In this document: one piece after another, positions 29,572-39,100 of the stretch
How the letters are laid out: the number at the start of each line of letters is the position of its first letter
How positions within the stretch are numbered: position 1 is the stretch's first letter
Assembly (NCBI GenBank): GCA_963720785.1
Contig: CAVRGQ010000004.1
Coordinates: forward strand, 620,001 to 684,000
Direction of reading: 5' to 3'
DNA: 64,000 bases
Origin: CAVRGQ01 sp963720785
GTDB lineage: Bacteria > Actinomycetota > Acidimicrobiia > IMCC26256 > DASPTH01
Translations under genes and position numbers: made by a program
The notes under the pieces: generated by a model
Database searches by the model: none
What the model was told of the DNA's origin: nothing
The model's input: only the letters and a program-made list of their open reading frames with translations

Positions 29572-30438
29572 GGTGGTGGTGGGTGCCGGTGGCGGCGGTC
29601 GTCCTGGTCGCCTGTGTGCGCGGCGCCCGGCGCGCCGATACGTCCACGCGGGTGCAGGCGTTGCGCGAACGGAAGGCCCGGCGGCTCCCCCCGGTGCTCC
29701 GCGACCCGCTCGCACGCGCGTTCGACGCGCGCCGACGTCGCCGTCGATCCCGAGCAGGCGGTCACGACCTGGGGCATCGGCGTGCTGGCCGCCGCCACGC
29801 TGGCCGCCGCGTTCTCGCCGTCGCTCGTCGTCCTCGTGGTACTGGCCGCGCTGGTCGGTCCGCCGATCGCCGGACGGATCGCGTCCGGGCGCCGCGAGCG
29901 GCGGTTCGTCACGGCTCTGCCCGGCGCACTGGAGACGGTGGCCTCCGACCTGCGCGGCGGCGGCACCGTGCCGCAGGCCGTGGCCCGCGTCGCGCACTCG
30001 CGGTCGGCGGTCGCGCCCGATCTCCGGCGGGTGACCGCCCGCGCCGCGCTCGGCGTCGGCTTCTCGGATGCGCTCGCGGGCTGGCCGCGCGACCACGACG
30101 TGCCCGAGGTCCGTGCCGCGGCGGGCGCGCTCGCAGTGGCGGCGGCGATGGGCGGTCCCGCGGCCGACGCGATCGACGGGCTCGCGGCGTCGCTCCGTCA
30201 CCGGCTCGAAGCGGTGGCCGAGGCGCGGGCGCTGTCCAGCCAGGCCCGGCTCTCGGCGGTGGTCGTGGGCGCCGCGCCGCTCGGCTACCTCGCCTTCTCG
30301 GTGCTCGTCGACCCCCGTGCGGTCGACACGCTCGTCGGCACCGGGGTGGGCCGGGTCTGCCTGGTGGTGGGACTGGGGCTCGAGGGGCTGGCCGCGCTGT
30401 GGATCCGGCGGATCGTCGCGTCCACGGAGCGGGCCTGA
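29568..30438 (+). CDS. tadB: TadB-like inner-membrane pilus platform protein (frameshift)
   Basis: About 290 residues when repaired. It has an N-terminal helix (WWVPVAAVVLVACV), a hydrophobic pair (GIGVLAAATLAAAFSPSLVV), the cytoplasmic T2SSF domain (ALPGALETVASDLRGGGTVPQAVARV) and C-terminal helices ending WIRRIVASTERA. The frame changes near 29737: restoring one GC gives FDARADVAVDPEQ. It pairs with TadC to form the membrane platform moved by the ATPase. The start overlaps the tadA stop. Confidence 0.82.
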
Positions 30439-30472
30439 TGAGGGCCCGGGTGAGGGCCGCGGTGGGGGCGTC

Positions 30473-31150
30473 ATGACGCTCGTGCTCGCGTTGGCCTGGG
30501 CCGGGCTGCTCGCGTCGCCGTTCGTGGTGCGGGCCCGGCGCGCGGCACCCGCGACGCGCGCGCTGTCGTTGGGCGGCACCGCGGTCGCGGCGCCCGCCCG
30601 CGCCGCGCACTGGCAGTCGCGTCTCGCCGGCAACGTCATCCGGCTGCGGGAGATGGCCGGCGTCCGCGTGTTCCTCGCTCCGTTCGCCCGGCGCCGCGCC
30701 GCACTGGCGGACGCGGCGCTCGCTCGGGAGTTACCCGTCGCCGTCGACCTCCTCGGGGTCGCGGTCGGGGCCGGGTGCACGCCCTACCTCGCGGTGGAGG
30801 TGGCGGCGCGGTGGTCACCGCCCACGGTCGCCGCATCGCTCGACGAGGTCGTGCGGGCCTGCGCACTCGGTGCCGGGTTCGGCGCGGCATGGCAGGGCGT
30901 CGCCCTCCGCCATGCCCGACTGGAGTCCCTCGCCGAGGCGCTCGCCACCGGAGACCGCACCGGCGCCCCCGTCGGCCCGGCATTGGCGCGGCTCGCCGCC
31001 GAGGAACGGGCCGCCGCTCGCCGGCGGGTCGAGGCTCAGGCGCGCCGCGTGCCGGTGCGACTGCTCTTCCCCCTGGTGTTCCTCGTGCTCCCCGCGTTCG
31101 TGCTGCTCACCGTGGTGCCCGGTCTCGCCGCCGGACTCGCCCGGCTCTGA
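30473..31150 (+). CDS. tadC: TadC-like pilus platform protein
   Basis: 225 residues. It contains a T2SSF domain (ELPVAVDLLGVAVGAGCTPYLAVEVAARW), the cytoplasmic GDRTGAPVGPALARLAAEERAAARRRVEAQARRVPVRLLFPL segment and a C-terminal helix (LVLPAFVLLTVVPGLAAGL). This PVRLLFPLVxxxLPAF ending is typical of actinobacterial TadC. Between the tadB stop and this ATG lies a 12-codon frame (30438-30476) whose stop overlaps the tadC start, so coupling through a mini-frame is possible. Confidence 0.86.
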   Translation: MTLVLALAWAGLLASPFVVRARRAAPATRALSLGGTAVAAPARAAHWQSRLAGNVIRLREMAGVRVFLAPFARRRAALADAALARELPVAVDLLGVAVGAGCTPYLAVEVAARWSPPTVAASLDEVVRACALGAGFGAAWQGVALRHARLESLAEALATGDRTGAPVGPALARLAAEERAAARRRVEAQARRVPVRLLFPLVFLVLPAFVLLTVVPGLAAGLARL

Positions 31151-31201
31151 GCGTCAGGCCCCCCCAACTTCCCCCTCCGCTGCGATCCCTGGAGGCCTCC
31201 G

Positions 31202-31402
31202 ATGTCCCGACTGCTCCGCTCCCGCCCGTTCCGGGCGCCGCTCGACCGTCTCGCCTGCGAGCTCGGCCAGTCCACCGCCGAGTACGCCCTCGTGATCCTC
31301 GGCGCGTGCGCACTGGCCACCCTGCTGGTCACCTGGGCCACGGGCAGCCACACGATCTCCAAATTGTTCGACTCCGTGATCGACAAGGTCCTGCCCGGAT
31401 GA
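31202..31402 (+). CDS. DUF4244 protein, Flp pilin-like
   Basis: 66 residues. The stretch ELGQSTAEYALVILGACALATLLVTWA is the type IVb prepilin region, with the processing-site glutamate in AEYA and a hydrophobic helix. It corresponds to the Rv3656c-type small pilin. A GGAGG precedes ATG 31202. The last bases overlap the tadE start (ATGA). It is likely the major pilin of this Tad system. Confidence 0.87.
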   Translation: MSRLLRSRPFRAPLDRLACELGQSTAEYALVILGACALATLLVTWATGSHTISKLFDSVIDKVLPG

Positions 31403-31803
31403 GCGTCGGTGCGCGCGTGCTGCGTCGGGTCCCCTTGGCTGTCAGGGGGACCGGCGCGCGCGGGCAGGCCACCGTCGAGTTCGCGTTCGTCCTGCCGTTG
31501 CTCGTGCTCGGGATGCTGGCCATCGTGCAGACCGGACTCGTCGTGCGTGACCAACTCGGCGCGGTGCATGCCGCGCGGGAAGGCGCACGGGTGGCGTCGG
31601 TGGAGCCCGATGCGGCGCAGGCGGTGCGCGCGGCGCGGCGCACCCTGCCCGGTGCCGACGTGCATGTCGGCGCGCGCCCCGACGTCGGCGGCGAGATCAC
31701 CGTCGACGTGTCCTACACGTCGGTCACCGACCTCCCGCTCGTCGGAGTGCTGTTCCCCGATCCCGACCTGCACGCGTCGGCGACGATGCGGGTCGAACGA
31801 TGA
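31399..31803 (+). CDS. tadE: TadE-like minor pilin
   Basis: 134 residues with the TadE signature GQATVEFAFVLPLLVLGMLAIVQTGLVVRDQ and the following REGARVASV, then a small extracytoplasmic beta domain. It belongs to the Rv3655c type. It is coupled to the pilin gene and, at its end, to the next gene (ATGA). Confidence 0.88.
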   Translation: MSVGARVLRRVPLAVRGTGARGQATVEFAFVLPLLVLGMLAIVQTGLVVRDQLGAVHAAREGARVASVEPDAAQAVRAARRTLPGADVHVGARPDVGGEITVDVSYTSVTDLPLVGVLFPDPDLHASATMRVER

Positions 31804-32216
31804 GGTCCTCGCACCCCGGGCAAGCGACCGGGCACGGACGAGAGCACGGGCGAGAGCAGGGCGGCGTGTCGGTCGTGGCCCTCGGGGTGCTGGCGCTCGC
31901 GCTCGGGCTCACCCTCGGTGCCGCCCGCCTCGGCGGGGCGATGGTGGGCCGGGCCCGGGCCGAGGCGGCGGCCGACTCCGCCGCGCTCGCGGCCGCCGAC
32001 GCGCTGGCGCTCGGGCAGGGGAGCGGCGCGGCGGTGGCCGCCGCCACCGCGATGGCCGAGCGCAACGGCGCGCGACTGGTCGTCTGCGCGTGCGCGGGCG
32101 ATGCCGCGGAGGTGGTGGTGGAGCTCGCGGTGCCGGGGCTGTCGCTCGTCGCCGGACCGGCGAGGGCGCGCGCCCGGGCCGAGGTCAGCCCGGAGTGTGC
32201 AGTCGAGCGCTGTTGA
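31800..32216 (+). CDS. TadG/Rv3654c-like pilus-locus protein
   Basis: 138 residues. The hydrophilic start has repeated GRE motifs, then a helix (GGVSVVALGVLALALGLTLGAARLGGAM) and ARAEAAADSAALAAADALALG, as in the helicase/secretion-neighbourhood TadE-like proteins of actinobacteria. Cysteines in VVCACAG are notable. It is the last gene of the pilus operon. Confidence 0.78.
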   Translation: MRSSHPGQATGHGREHGREQGGVSVVALGVLALALGLTLGAARLGGAMVGRARAEAAADSAALAAADALALGQGSGAAVAAATAMAERNGARLVVCACAGDAAEVVVELAVPGLSLVAGPARARARAEVSPECAVERC

Positions 32217-32235
32217 CGGACGAGCTGGCGGGCGC

Positions 32236-32664
32236 TCAGCCGACGCTGACGGAGAACGACTCCGTCTGGGCGGGCTTCGCGTCGCTCTCGAACGAGCGGG
32301 CGTAGTCGAGCTTCAGGGTGGTCGAGCCGCGGTTGGTGGCCTCGAACGTGATCATCTGCGTGCCGCCCGCGCCCATGAGGTTCGAGTCGCCCGCCACGTA
32401 CTTGCTCTTCACCTGCTCGACCTTGGAGTTGTCCTCCGCCTGCCACTGGTACCCGGTGGTGGGGTTGGCGTCGAGCGCGATCACGAACGTGTCGCCCTTG
32501 TCGACCGAGATCGCCTGCCCCGCCGTGTAGACAGGGCCGAGGTCAGGAAGGCTCGACGACGACCCGCCGCCGGAGCTGTCCCAGGGCTGCGTGGCGAAGG
32601 CGACGAAGAGGCCCGCCGCGAGCACCACCGCCACGACCCAGGCGATCAAACGCTTCGTGGTCAT
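32236..32664 (-). CDS. Chagasin-like (I42 family) cysteine protease inhibitor, exported
   Basis: 142 residues. It has an N-terminal signal or anchor helix (LIAWVVAVVLAAGLFVAFA) and a Ser/Gly linker, then the I42 fold. The three inhibitory loops are recognisable: NPTTGYQW, GAGGTQ, and LDYARSFE in place of the usual R/K-PW. The family blocks papain-like proteases outside the cytoplasm. The gene sits between the convergent Tad operon and the helicase and runs with the helicase, whose stop is 9 bases upstream. Confidence 0.85.
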   Translation of the reverse strand: MTTKRLIAWVVAVVLAAGLFVAFATQPWDSSGGGSSSSLPDLGPVYTAGQAISVDKGDTFVIALDANPTTGYQWQAEDNSKVEQVKSKYVAGDSNLMGAGGTQMITFEATNRGSTTLKLDYARSFESDAKPAQTESFSVSVG

Positions 32665-32673
32665 GGGGGCACG

Positions 32674-35027
32674 TTACGCGCGTGACGGGTCGCTTCCGGG
32701 CACCGGCGGACGAAGGTCGCCGGCTCGGAACGCGTGCAGCAGGGCCGCGGCCGCGTGCTTGTCGAGGTACTCGTTCCAGTTGCCGCACTTGGGGGACTGC
32801 ACGCACGACGGGCAGCCGTCGTCGCACGGGCAGTCGCGTACCAATTCGTGTGCGGCCTCCACGTGCCGGACCAACTCGCCGAAGGCCAGCTCGGCGATGC
32901 CGGCGCCGCCGGGGTAGCCGTCGTACACGAAGATCGTGGGCATCCCGGTGTGCGGGTGCAGGGCCATCGACACGCCGCCGACGTCCCAACGGTCACAGAT
33001 CGCGAACAACGGCAGCAGGCCGATGAGCGCGTGCTCGGCCGCGTGCACCGCGCCCACCACCCGGCTCGGGTCGACGCCGTGGCCGGTGAGGGTGGAGAGG
33101 GGCAGCGTGTACCAACACGCGCGGGTGACGAGCTCCCGCGGCGGGAAGTCGAGCGGCACCACCTCGAACACCTCGTTCGTGGACACCCGCCGCCGCTGGT
33201 ACGCCACGAGCCGGTGGGTGACGGTGACCGTGCCCAGGTGCGCGTGACCGGCGCCGAGGGGCACCTCGGCCTCGTCGGTCACCACCTGGATGTCGGTCTC
33301 CTCGCGCGGCTGCGTGTACTCGTCGGCGTCGTCGGCGGCCTCGAGCACCGCGTGGTGCGCGTCCGTGTGCAGCTCGGTGACGCGGTACTGCCGCCCCTGG
33401 TGCAGGTAGATCGCACCGGGGTGCGCGACCTGGAAGGCGCGCGCACGTGTCGACGGTGCCGATGAGGTTGCCCATCTCGTCGACGAGCTCGAGCTCGGCC
33501 GACGACCCGCTGCGCAACCCGACGTCGCGTGCGGGTGGGTGACGGCCCATCCAGTACATGTGCTCACCGCGGGGCTTGAGCCTGTCGGCGAGCACGAGCT
33601 CGCGCACGGCGTCGTCGAGGGCCTCGCCGAACCACTGCTCGTCGTCGTGGGCGAGCGGCAGCTCGTGCGCGGCGCACGCGATCTGCGCCTGCGCCACGAA
33701 CGGGTTGGCCGGGTTCACCACCGCGGCCTCGGCCGGACGGTCGAGCAGTTCGCGGGGGTGCCGGGCGTACCACTGGTCGAGCTGGTCGTCGCCGGTGACC
33801 AGCATCGCGGCGGCGCGGCGGGTGCCCCGGCCCGCGCGGCCGATCTGCTGGCGCATCGACGCGAGCGTGCCGGGGAAGCCGTTGAGCACCACGGCGTCGA
33901 GCGAACCGATGTCGATGCCCAGCTCCAACGCGCTCGTGGCGACGATGCCGCCGAGCGACCCGTCGGCGAGCCGGGCCTCGAGCGCGCGCCGCTCGTCGGC
34001 GAGGTAGCCCGCGCGGTACGCGGCGACGTCGGGTACCGGCCCGCCGGGCGGGGCGACTGCGGCGACCATCGCGCGTGCCTGCGCGGCCACGAGCTCCGCG
34101 CCGCGCCGGCTGCGGGTGAACGCGAGCGACTGGTGCCCCTCCTCCACGAAACGCGCGAGCAGCATGGCGGTCTCGACGTTGGCCGACGCGCGCGTACCAC
34201 TGTGCTCGTCGAGCAACGGTCGTTGCCACACCGTGAAGCCGCGCTCGGCGCGCGGCGCGCCGTCGTCGCTCACTGCCTCGACCGGCAGCCCGCACAACGC
34301 GGACGCGAGCGCGGCGGGGTTGCCGATCGTCGCGCTGGTGAAACAGAACGTGGGCGACGCGCCGTAATACGCGCAGAGCCGCCGCAGCCGCCGCAACACG
34401 TGCGCGACGTGGCTGCCGAACAAGCCGCGCAACGTGTGCAGCTCGTCGACCACCACATAGCGGAGCCGCATCAGGAACGTGGCCCACCGCGCGTGCGACG
34501 GCAGGATGCCCGCGTGCAGCATCTCCGGATTGGTGAGCAGCACGTTGGCGTTCGCGCGCGCCCAGGTGCGGTCGTCGGGTGCGGTGTCGCCGTCGTAGGT
34601 GGCGGCGACCAGATCAGGGAGGAGCCACTGCCGGAAGCTGCGCAGCTGGTCCTGCGCGAGCGCCTTGGTGGGGTACACGACCAGCGCGGTGTCGCCGGTG
34701 TGGCCCACCACCGACTCGACGATCGGCACCTGGTAACACAGCGACTTGCCCGACGCGGTGCCGCTCGCGACCACGACGCTGCGCCCCGCGCGCAGCGCGT
34801 CGATTGCGCTCGCCTGGTGGGTGTAGAGCGCGTCCACACCGCGGGCGCGGCAGCTTCTCCTCGGTGGTCGGGGCGAGCGGCGTGGCCGTCGCCGCGTGCA
34901 CCGCCTCCCGCCCGGGGACGCGCGCGGTGAACACGGCGCGGTCGAAGTGCTCGTGGGCCAACGCGTCGAGGGTGTGGCACGCGTCCGCTCGGGCTGGGGG
35001 GGCGGGGGTCACCCCGGCAGGGTTCAC
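32674..35027 (-). CDS. DEAD/DEAH-box helicase with DUF1998-type C-terminus (two frameshifts)
   Basis: About 785 residues when repaired. The N-terminus (from GTG 35027) reads DALAHEHFDRAVFTARVPGREA. After a lost GC near 34845 it continues DALYTHQASAIDALRAGRSVVVASGTASGKSLCYQVPI (Q motif and Walker A). Further motifs are VVDELHTLRGLFGSHV, FTSATIGNP, TSALELGIDIGSLDAVV and QQIGRAGRG. A second lost GC near 33443 leads to RAFQVAHPGAIYLHQGRQY and the cysteine cluster CPCDDGCPSCVQSPKCGN of the MrfA-like zinc/DUF1998 domain. It corresponds to the Rv3649-type helicase, probably in DNA repair. Confidence 0.85.
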
Positions 35028-35058
35028 CCCACCAATATGCCCTGTGGGTGTGACGGGA

Positions 35059-35721
35059 TCAGGCGCCCGTCAGCATGGTGCGGAGCTGGTCCTCGGCCTC
35101 GGTGGTGACGAGTGCGAGCACTTCGTCGCCGGGGAGGAGCATCGTGTCGCCCCGGGGCATGATCACGTGGTCGTCGCGCACGATGGCGACGATCGTGGCG
35201 TCGCGGGGGATGTCGATGTCGCGAACGGCCTGCTGGGCGACCGGGGCATCGTCGGCGAGCGTGACCTCGACCAGTGCCACGGCGCCACCCTCGAGCTGGA
35301 ACAGGCGCACGAGCCGGCCGACGCTCACCGCCTCACCCACCAGTGCGGTGATGAGGTGCGGCGTGCTCACCGAGATGTCGATGCCCCAGCTCTCGTTGAA
35401 GAGCCAGTGGTTCTTGGGGTGGTTCACCCTCGCGATCACCCGCGGCACTGCGAACTCCTGCTTGGCGAGCAGCGACACGACGAGGTTGTCCTCGTCGTCG
35501 CCCGTCGCCGCGACGAGCACGTCGCAGCGCTCGAGGCCCGCTTCCTTCAGGGAGTTCACCTCACAGGCGTCGGCGGCGCAGACCGTGATGCCGTCACGCG
35601 CCGGGATGCGCTTGACGACCTCGAGGTCGTTCTCGATCAGGAGCACTTCGTTGCCGCCGTCGACGAGCTCGTTGGCGATGAAGAGGCCGACATTGCCGGC
35701 GCCGGCGATGGCCACGAGCAT
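35059..35721 (-). CDS. trkA: TrkA-type potassium channel/transporter regulatory protein
   Basis: 220 residues: an N-terminal RCK_N Rossmann domain (MLVAIAGAGNVGLFIANELVDGG; LLIENDLEVVKRIPARDGI; LVAATGDDEDNLVVSLLAKQ) and a C-terminal RCK_C domain ending EVLALVTTEAEDQLRTML. It binds NAD(H) or nucleotides and gates potassium uptake. The ATG overlaps the stop of the neighbouring TrkA gene (TGATG), so both proteins are made together. Confidence 0.9.
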   Translation of the reverse strand: MLVAIAGAGNVGLFIANELVDGGNEVLLIENDLEVVKRIPARDGITVCAADACEVNSLKEAGLERCDVLVAATGDDEDNLVVSLLAKQEFAVPRVIARVNHPKNHWLFNESWGIDISVSTPHLITALVGEAVSVGRLVRLFQLEGGAVALVEVTLADDAPVAQQAVRDIDIPRDATIVAIVRDDHVIMPRGDTMLLPGDEVLALVTTEAEDQLRTMLTGA

Positions 35722-36392
35722 CAGTGATGTCCTCCGGTGTCGGCGGCCGAGTCCAGCCGCTCCTGCAGCGCGTCGAGCGAATCGAGTCTGGTGACGATGT
35801 GGAGGATGTCCCCATCTTGGCCCACGAGGGTGCCGTCGACGACCAAGCCGTTGCCGAGGCGGGTGACCGCGCTCAAGATGAACCGGCCCGGTTCGTTCAG
35901 CTCACCGAGCAGCTTGCCGGCCCACGCCGCGGGGAGCTCGCGCTCGACGAGTGCGACGTTGCCGCTGGCATCGATCCAGTCGGACTCCATCGACTCGGGC
36001 AGCAGTCGCCGAATCACCTGGTCGGTGGTCCAGGAGACGGTCGCGACGGTCGGGATGCCCAGGCGCTGGTAGATCGCTGCGCGGCGGGGGTCGTAGATCC
36101 GGGCCACGACCCGTTCGATCGAGAAGGTCTCGCGGGCGACCCGTGCGGACATGATGTTCGAGTTGTCGCCGCTGGTGACCGCAGCGAGTGCGCCGGCCTG
36201 CTCGATGCCCGCTTCCACCAGGGTGTCGCGGTCGAAGCCGAAGCCGACGACGGTGCGGCCGCCGAACCCGGTCGGCAGGCGGCGGAAGGCGCTCGCCCGC
36301 TTGTCGACGACGGCGACGGTGTGGCCGTCCTTCTCCAGGTGCCCGGCCAACTCGCTACCGACCCGACCACAACCCACTACGACGATGTGCAC
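35721..36392 (-). CDS. trkA: TrkA-type potassium regulatory protein, second subunit
   Basis: 223 residues from GTG 36392 (VHIVVVGCGRVGSELAGHLEKDGHTVAVVD). It has the RCK_N dinucleotide fold with the TrkA-like GDNSNIMSARVARE and a C-terminal RCK_C domain (GNGLVVDGTLVGQDGDILHIVTR). It pairs with the adjacent TrkA protein and lies divergent from the KimA-like permease, resembling the actinobacterial two-TrkA arrangement (CeoB/CeoC). Upstream in-frame residues look random, so GTG 36392 is taken as the start. Confidence 0.89.
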   Translation of the reverse strand: MHIVVVGCGRVGSELAGHLEKDGHTVAVVDKRASAFRRLPTGFGGRTVVGFGFDRDTLVEAGIEQAGALAAVTSGDNSNIMSARVARETFSIERVVARIYDPRRAAIYQRLGIPTVATVSWTTDQVIRRLLPESMESDWIDASGNVALVERELPAAWAGKLLGELNEPGRFILSAVTRLGNGLVVDGTLVGQDGDILHIVTRLDSLDALQERLDSAADTGGHH

Positions 36393-36463
36393 TTCAGGCC
36401 CTTTCCGGGCGGCATCGCATGCGCGTGCCCAGCGGTGGGCGATGTTAGCGACGCATTCCACTG

Positions 36464-36481
36464 GTGGCCCTGCCGGGAGGG
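36464..36481 (+). promoter_or_regulatory. Leader hairpin between the trkA pair and the APC permease gene
   Basis: GGCCCT-GCCGGG-AGGGCC can form a 6-bp stem 68 bases before the permease ATG. The 156-base divergent gap (36393-36548) must hold both promoters, but I see no clear -35/-10 pair and could not recognise a c-di-AMP (ydaO) riboswitch in it. Confidence 0.25.
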
Positions 36482-36548
36482 CCCTGTCACGCAGCATTCA
36501 TGCTCCTGGCGGGACTCGGGATGCCTCGCAGTGGTTGACTGGGCGGTC

Positions 36549-38603
36549 ATGGCCACGCAGACGACGCGTCAGCAGGCGGAGCCCAAACCACTCCCGCCCG
36601 CACCGAAGGTCGACATCCCGGAGAGTCGGGGGTACCGGTTCAAGAAGCGGGTTCTCGGCCCGCCCCTGCCGACGGACGCACTCGAGCACGAGCGCCTCGG
36701 CAAACCCACCGCGCTCGCAGTGTTCGCGTCGGACAACCTCTCGTCGTCGGCGTACGCGACCGAGGAGATCCTCCGCGTCCTGATCCCCGCGGTTGGCGTG
36801 GCGGCCTTCTCCCTCGTGGTCCCCATCACGGTCGCCATGCTGGTGGTGTTGTTCTTCCTGATCCTTTCGTATCGCGAGACGATCAAGGAGTACCCGACCG
36901 CCGGTGGCGCATACATGGTCACCCGCGACAACTTCGGCCTGCTGCCCGCGCAGGTGGCCGGTGTCGCGCTCCTGACCGACTACGTGCTCACGGTCTCGGT
37001 GTCGGTGGCCGCAGGAACCGCAGCGATGGCGTCGGCGATCCCGAGTCTCGCGGGTTATGCCGTGATCATCTCGGTGGCGTTCATCGCGATCATCGCGTTC
37101 GGGAACCTGAAGGGTGTGCGCGAATCGGGGAAGGTCTTCGCGGTTCCCACCTACTTCTTCATGTTCATCATGGTCGTGCTCATCGTCGTCGGACTGTGGG
37201 AGATGGTCAACGGTTCGCTCCCCACGGCGAGCAACACCGCCAAGGGAGTGATGGGTTTCGGCAATGCAGGCGACGGCATCTTCTACGGAGCCACGCTCTA
37301 CGTGATCATGCACGCCTTCGCCTCCGGTGGCGCCGCAGTGACGGGTGTCGAGGCGATCTCGAACGGCGTCCCCGCGTTCAAGAAGCCCGAGTGGAAGAAC
37401 GCCCGGACGACGCTCGTCATCATGGGCTCGTGCCTCGGAGCGATGTTCCTCGGTCTGTCTGTCCTCGCCGGGCACATGCACGTCGCGCCGTACAAGGAGG
37501 GCACGCCGACGGTCATCTCGCAAGTTGGCGAGCTGGTGTTCGGGAAGAGCGCCGGCGGCCAGGTCCTGTACTACGCGCTGCAGATCGGGACCATGCTGAT
37601 CCTGGTCCTCGCCGCCAACACTTCGTTCGCCGACTTCCCGCGCCTCGCGTCGTTCCACGCGGGTGACAACTTCATGCCGAAGCAGCTCACCAAGCGCGGC
37701 CACCGCCTCGTGTTCTCCAACGGCATCATCGCCCTCGCAATCGCGGCTGCGGTGCTCGTGGTGGCGACGGGTGCGAAGGTCGACCGGCTGATCCCCCTCT
37801 ACGCCATCGGGGTGTTCACGTCGTTCACGATGTCGCAGGCCGGGATGGCCAAACACCACCTCAAGAAGCGCGAACCCGGATGGCGAAAGGGACTGTTCGT
37901 GAATGCCACCGGCGCGGTGCTGTCGCTGGTGGTGCTCGCGGTGGTCGCGATCACCAAATTCACGCACGGAGCCTGGATCATCGTGGTTCTCGTGCCGATC
38001 ATGGTGGCTCTCCTCGTGCGGCTGAACAAGCAGTACGAGTCGGAGGCACGGGAGCTCGAGACCGAGGCCAAGGCTGCGTGTGAGGCTCCGATCCTCCGTC
38101 GCCACGTGGTGCTCGTGTTCGTGAACCGGCTGGACCAGAGCACCGCGCGCGCCATTCAGTACGCCCGTGCGCTCATGCCCGACGAGATGCGCGCCGTGCA
38201 CATCGCGCTCGATCGCAACGCCGCCGATCACCTCGCCGAAGAGTGGACGCGGCTCGGTCTCGCCCGCGTGCCGCTCGAGCTCGTCGACTGTCCCGACCGC
38301 CGGATCGCGCGCACCGCGTTGGAGGTCGTCGACGCGGAGCTGGGTGACGCCAACACCGAGGTCTCGGTGCTCATGCCGCACCGCGTCTACAAGCGGTTCT
38401 GGCACCGCCTGCTCCACGACCGCACCGCCGACGAGATCGCGCGCGTCGTCGGGCAGCTGCCGCACGCCAACGTGACGATGGTGCCGTTCATCCTGGGCAC
38501 GAGCGCCCCGGTGCTCGAGGACGTCCTCGCCCAGGCGGGCATCATCGGCGACCCCCTGCGAGAGGGCGCCGCACCGGAGCCGGGTTCCGGGATCTCCGAC
38601 TGA
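36549..38603 (+). CDS. KimA-like APC-superfamily potassium/amino-acid permease
   Basis: 684 residues. Twelve hydrophobic helices fill residues 50-495, starting with LAVFASDNLSSSAYATEEILR and including YPTAGGAYMVTRDNFG. A cytoplasmic domain of about 180 residues follows (RRHVVLVFVNRLDQSTARAIQYARALMPDEMRAVHIALD), a universal-stress-protein-like fold as in KimA/YdaO transporters. Members of this group are K+/H+ symporters inhibited by c-di-AMP. The divergent trkA pair and the downstream H+-pyrophosphatase favour a potassium or ion role here, by inference. The start is ATG 36549. The last base-pair step (TGATGA) overlaps the OB-fold gene. Confidence 0.85.
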   Translation: MATQTTRQQAEPKPLPPAPKVDIPESRGYRFKKRVLGPPLPTDALEHERLGKPTALAVFASDNLSSSAYATEEILRVLIPAVGVAAFSLVVPITVAMLVVLFFLILSYRETIKEYPTAGGAYMVTRDNFGLLPAQVAGVALLTDYVLTVSVSVAAGTAAMASAIPSLAGYAVIISVAFIAIIAFGNLKGVRESGKVFAVPTYFFMFIMVVLIVVGLWEMVNGSLPTASNTAKGVMGFGNAGDGIFYGATLYVIMHAFASGGAAVTGVEAISNGVPAFKKPEWKNARTTLVIMGSCLGAMFLGLSVLAGHMHVAPYKEGTPTVISQVGELVFGKSAGGQVLYYALQIGTMLILVLAANTSFADFPRLASFHAGDNFMPKQLTKRGHRLVFSNGIIALAIAAAVLVVATGAKVDRLIPLYAIGVFTSFTMSQAGMAKHHLKKREPGWRKGLFVNATGAVLSLVVLAVVAITKFTHGAWIIVVLVPIMVALLVRLNKQYESEARELETEAKAACEAPILRRHVVLVFVNRLDQSTARAIQYARALMPDEMRAVHIALDRNAADHLAEEWTRLGLARVPLELVDCPDRRIARTALEVVDAELGDANTEVSVLMPHRVYKRFWHRLLHDRTADEIARVVGQLPHANVTMVPFILGTSAPVLEDVLAQAGIIGDPLREGAAPEPGSGISD

Positions 38604-38965
38604 TGACCGACCTGATCGTCTCCGGTCCCCTCAACGGGCAGCGCGGACGGCCCGACGTGCCGATCGGCGACGTGCGGTGGCGCCAGCGGGCGCGGGTCCG
38701 GGGACGCATCCGGTCGATGCGCGTCCAGCCCTGGGCCAACGTCGCCTCGCTGGAGTGCGTGGTCGTCGACGAGACCGGGGGGCTGGTCATCGTGTTCCTC
38801 GGCCGCCGGCACGTGGCCGGCCTGGAGCTGGGTCGCTGGCTCCACGCCGACGGCGTGGTGGGCGCCCACCGGGGCTACCTCGCCATGCTCAACCCCGAGA
38901 TCGACCTCATCGTCGAGGAGCACTCGGCGCCCGCCAAGAAGCGGCGGTTCGGCCGCAAGGGCTGA
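38603..38965 (+). CDS. OB-fold nucleic-acid-binding protein
   Basis: 120 residues with a five-strand OB pattern: RARVRGRIRSMRVQPWANVASLECVVVDETGGLVIVFLGRRHVAGLELGRWLHADG. It ends with a basic tail (AKKRRFGRKG). Small OB-fold proteins of this type follow the TrkA/APC genes in many actinobacteria. The start overlaps the permease stop, so the product level is tied to the transporter. Its binding target is unknown. Confidence 0.8.
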   Translation: MTDLIVSGPLNGQRGRPDVPIGDVRWRQRARVRGRIRSMRVQPWANVASLECVVVDETGGLVIVFLGRRHVAGLELGRWLHADGVVGAHRGYLAMLNPEIDLIVEEHSAPAKKRRFGRKG

Positions 38966-39100
38966 GCGACTTCCCGCCCGCTCCGGGCTCCCTCCAGGCG
39001 CACATGGGGCCCACTCGGGGCTCGCGGTCGGAAGATTGGACTCGGTACGAGTCGGGCACCTAGCGTTCCCCCGGTTCGGGCTCCGGCGCGAGGGAGGAAG

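Noticed and set aside
36393..36548. A c-di-AMP (ydaO) riboswitch before the KimA-like permease
   Set aside because: I could only see one short hairpin and none of the conserved ydaO core. The idea rests on gene function alone.
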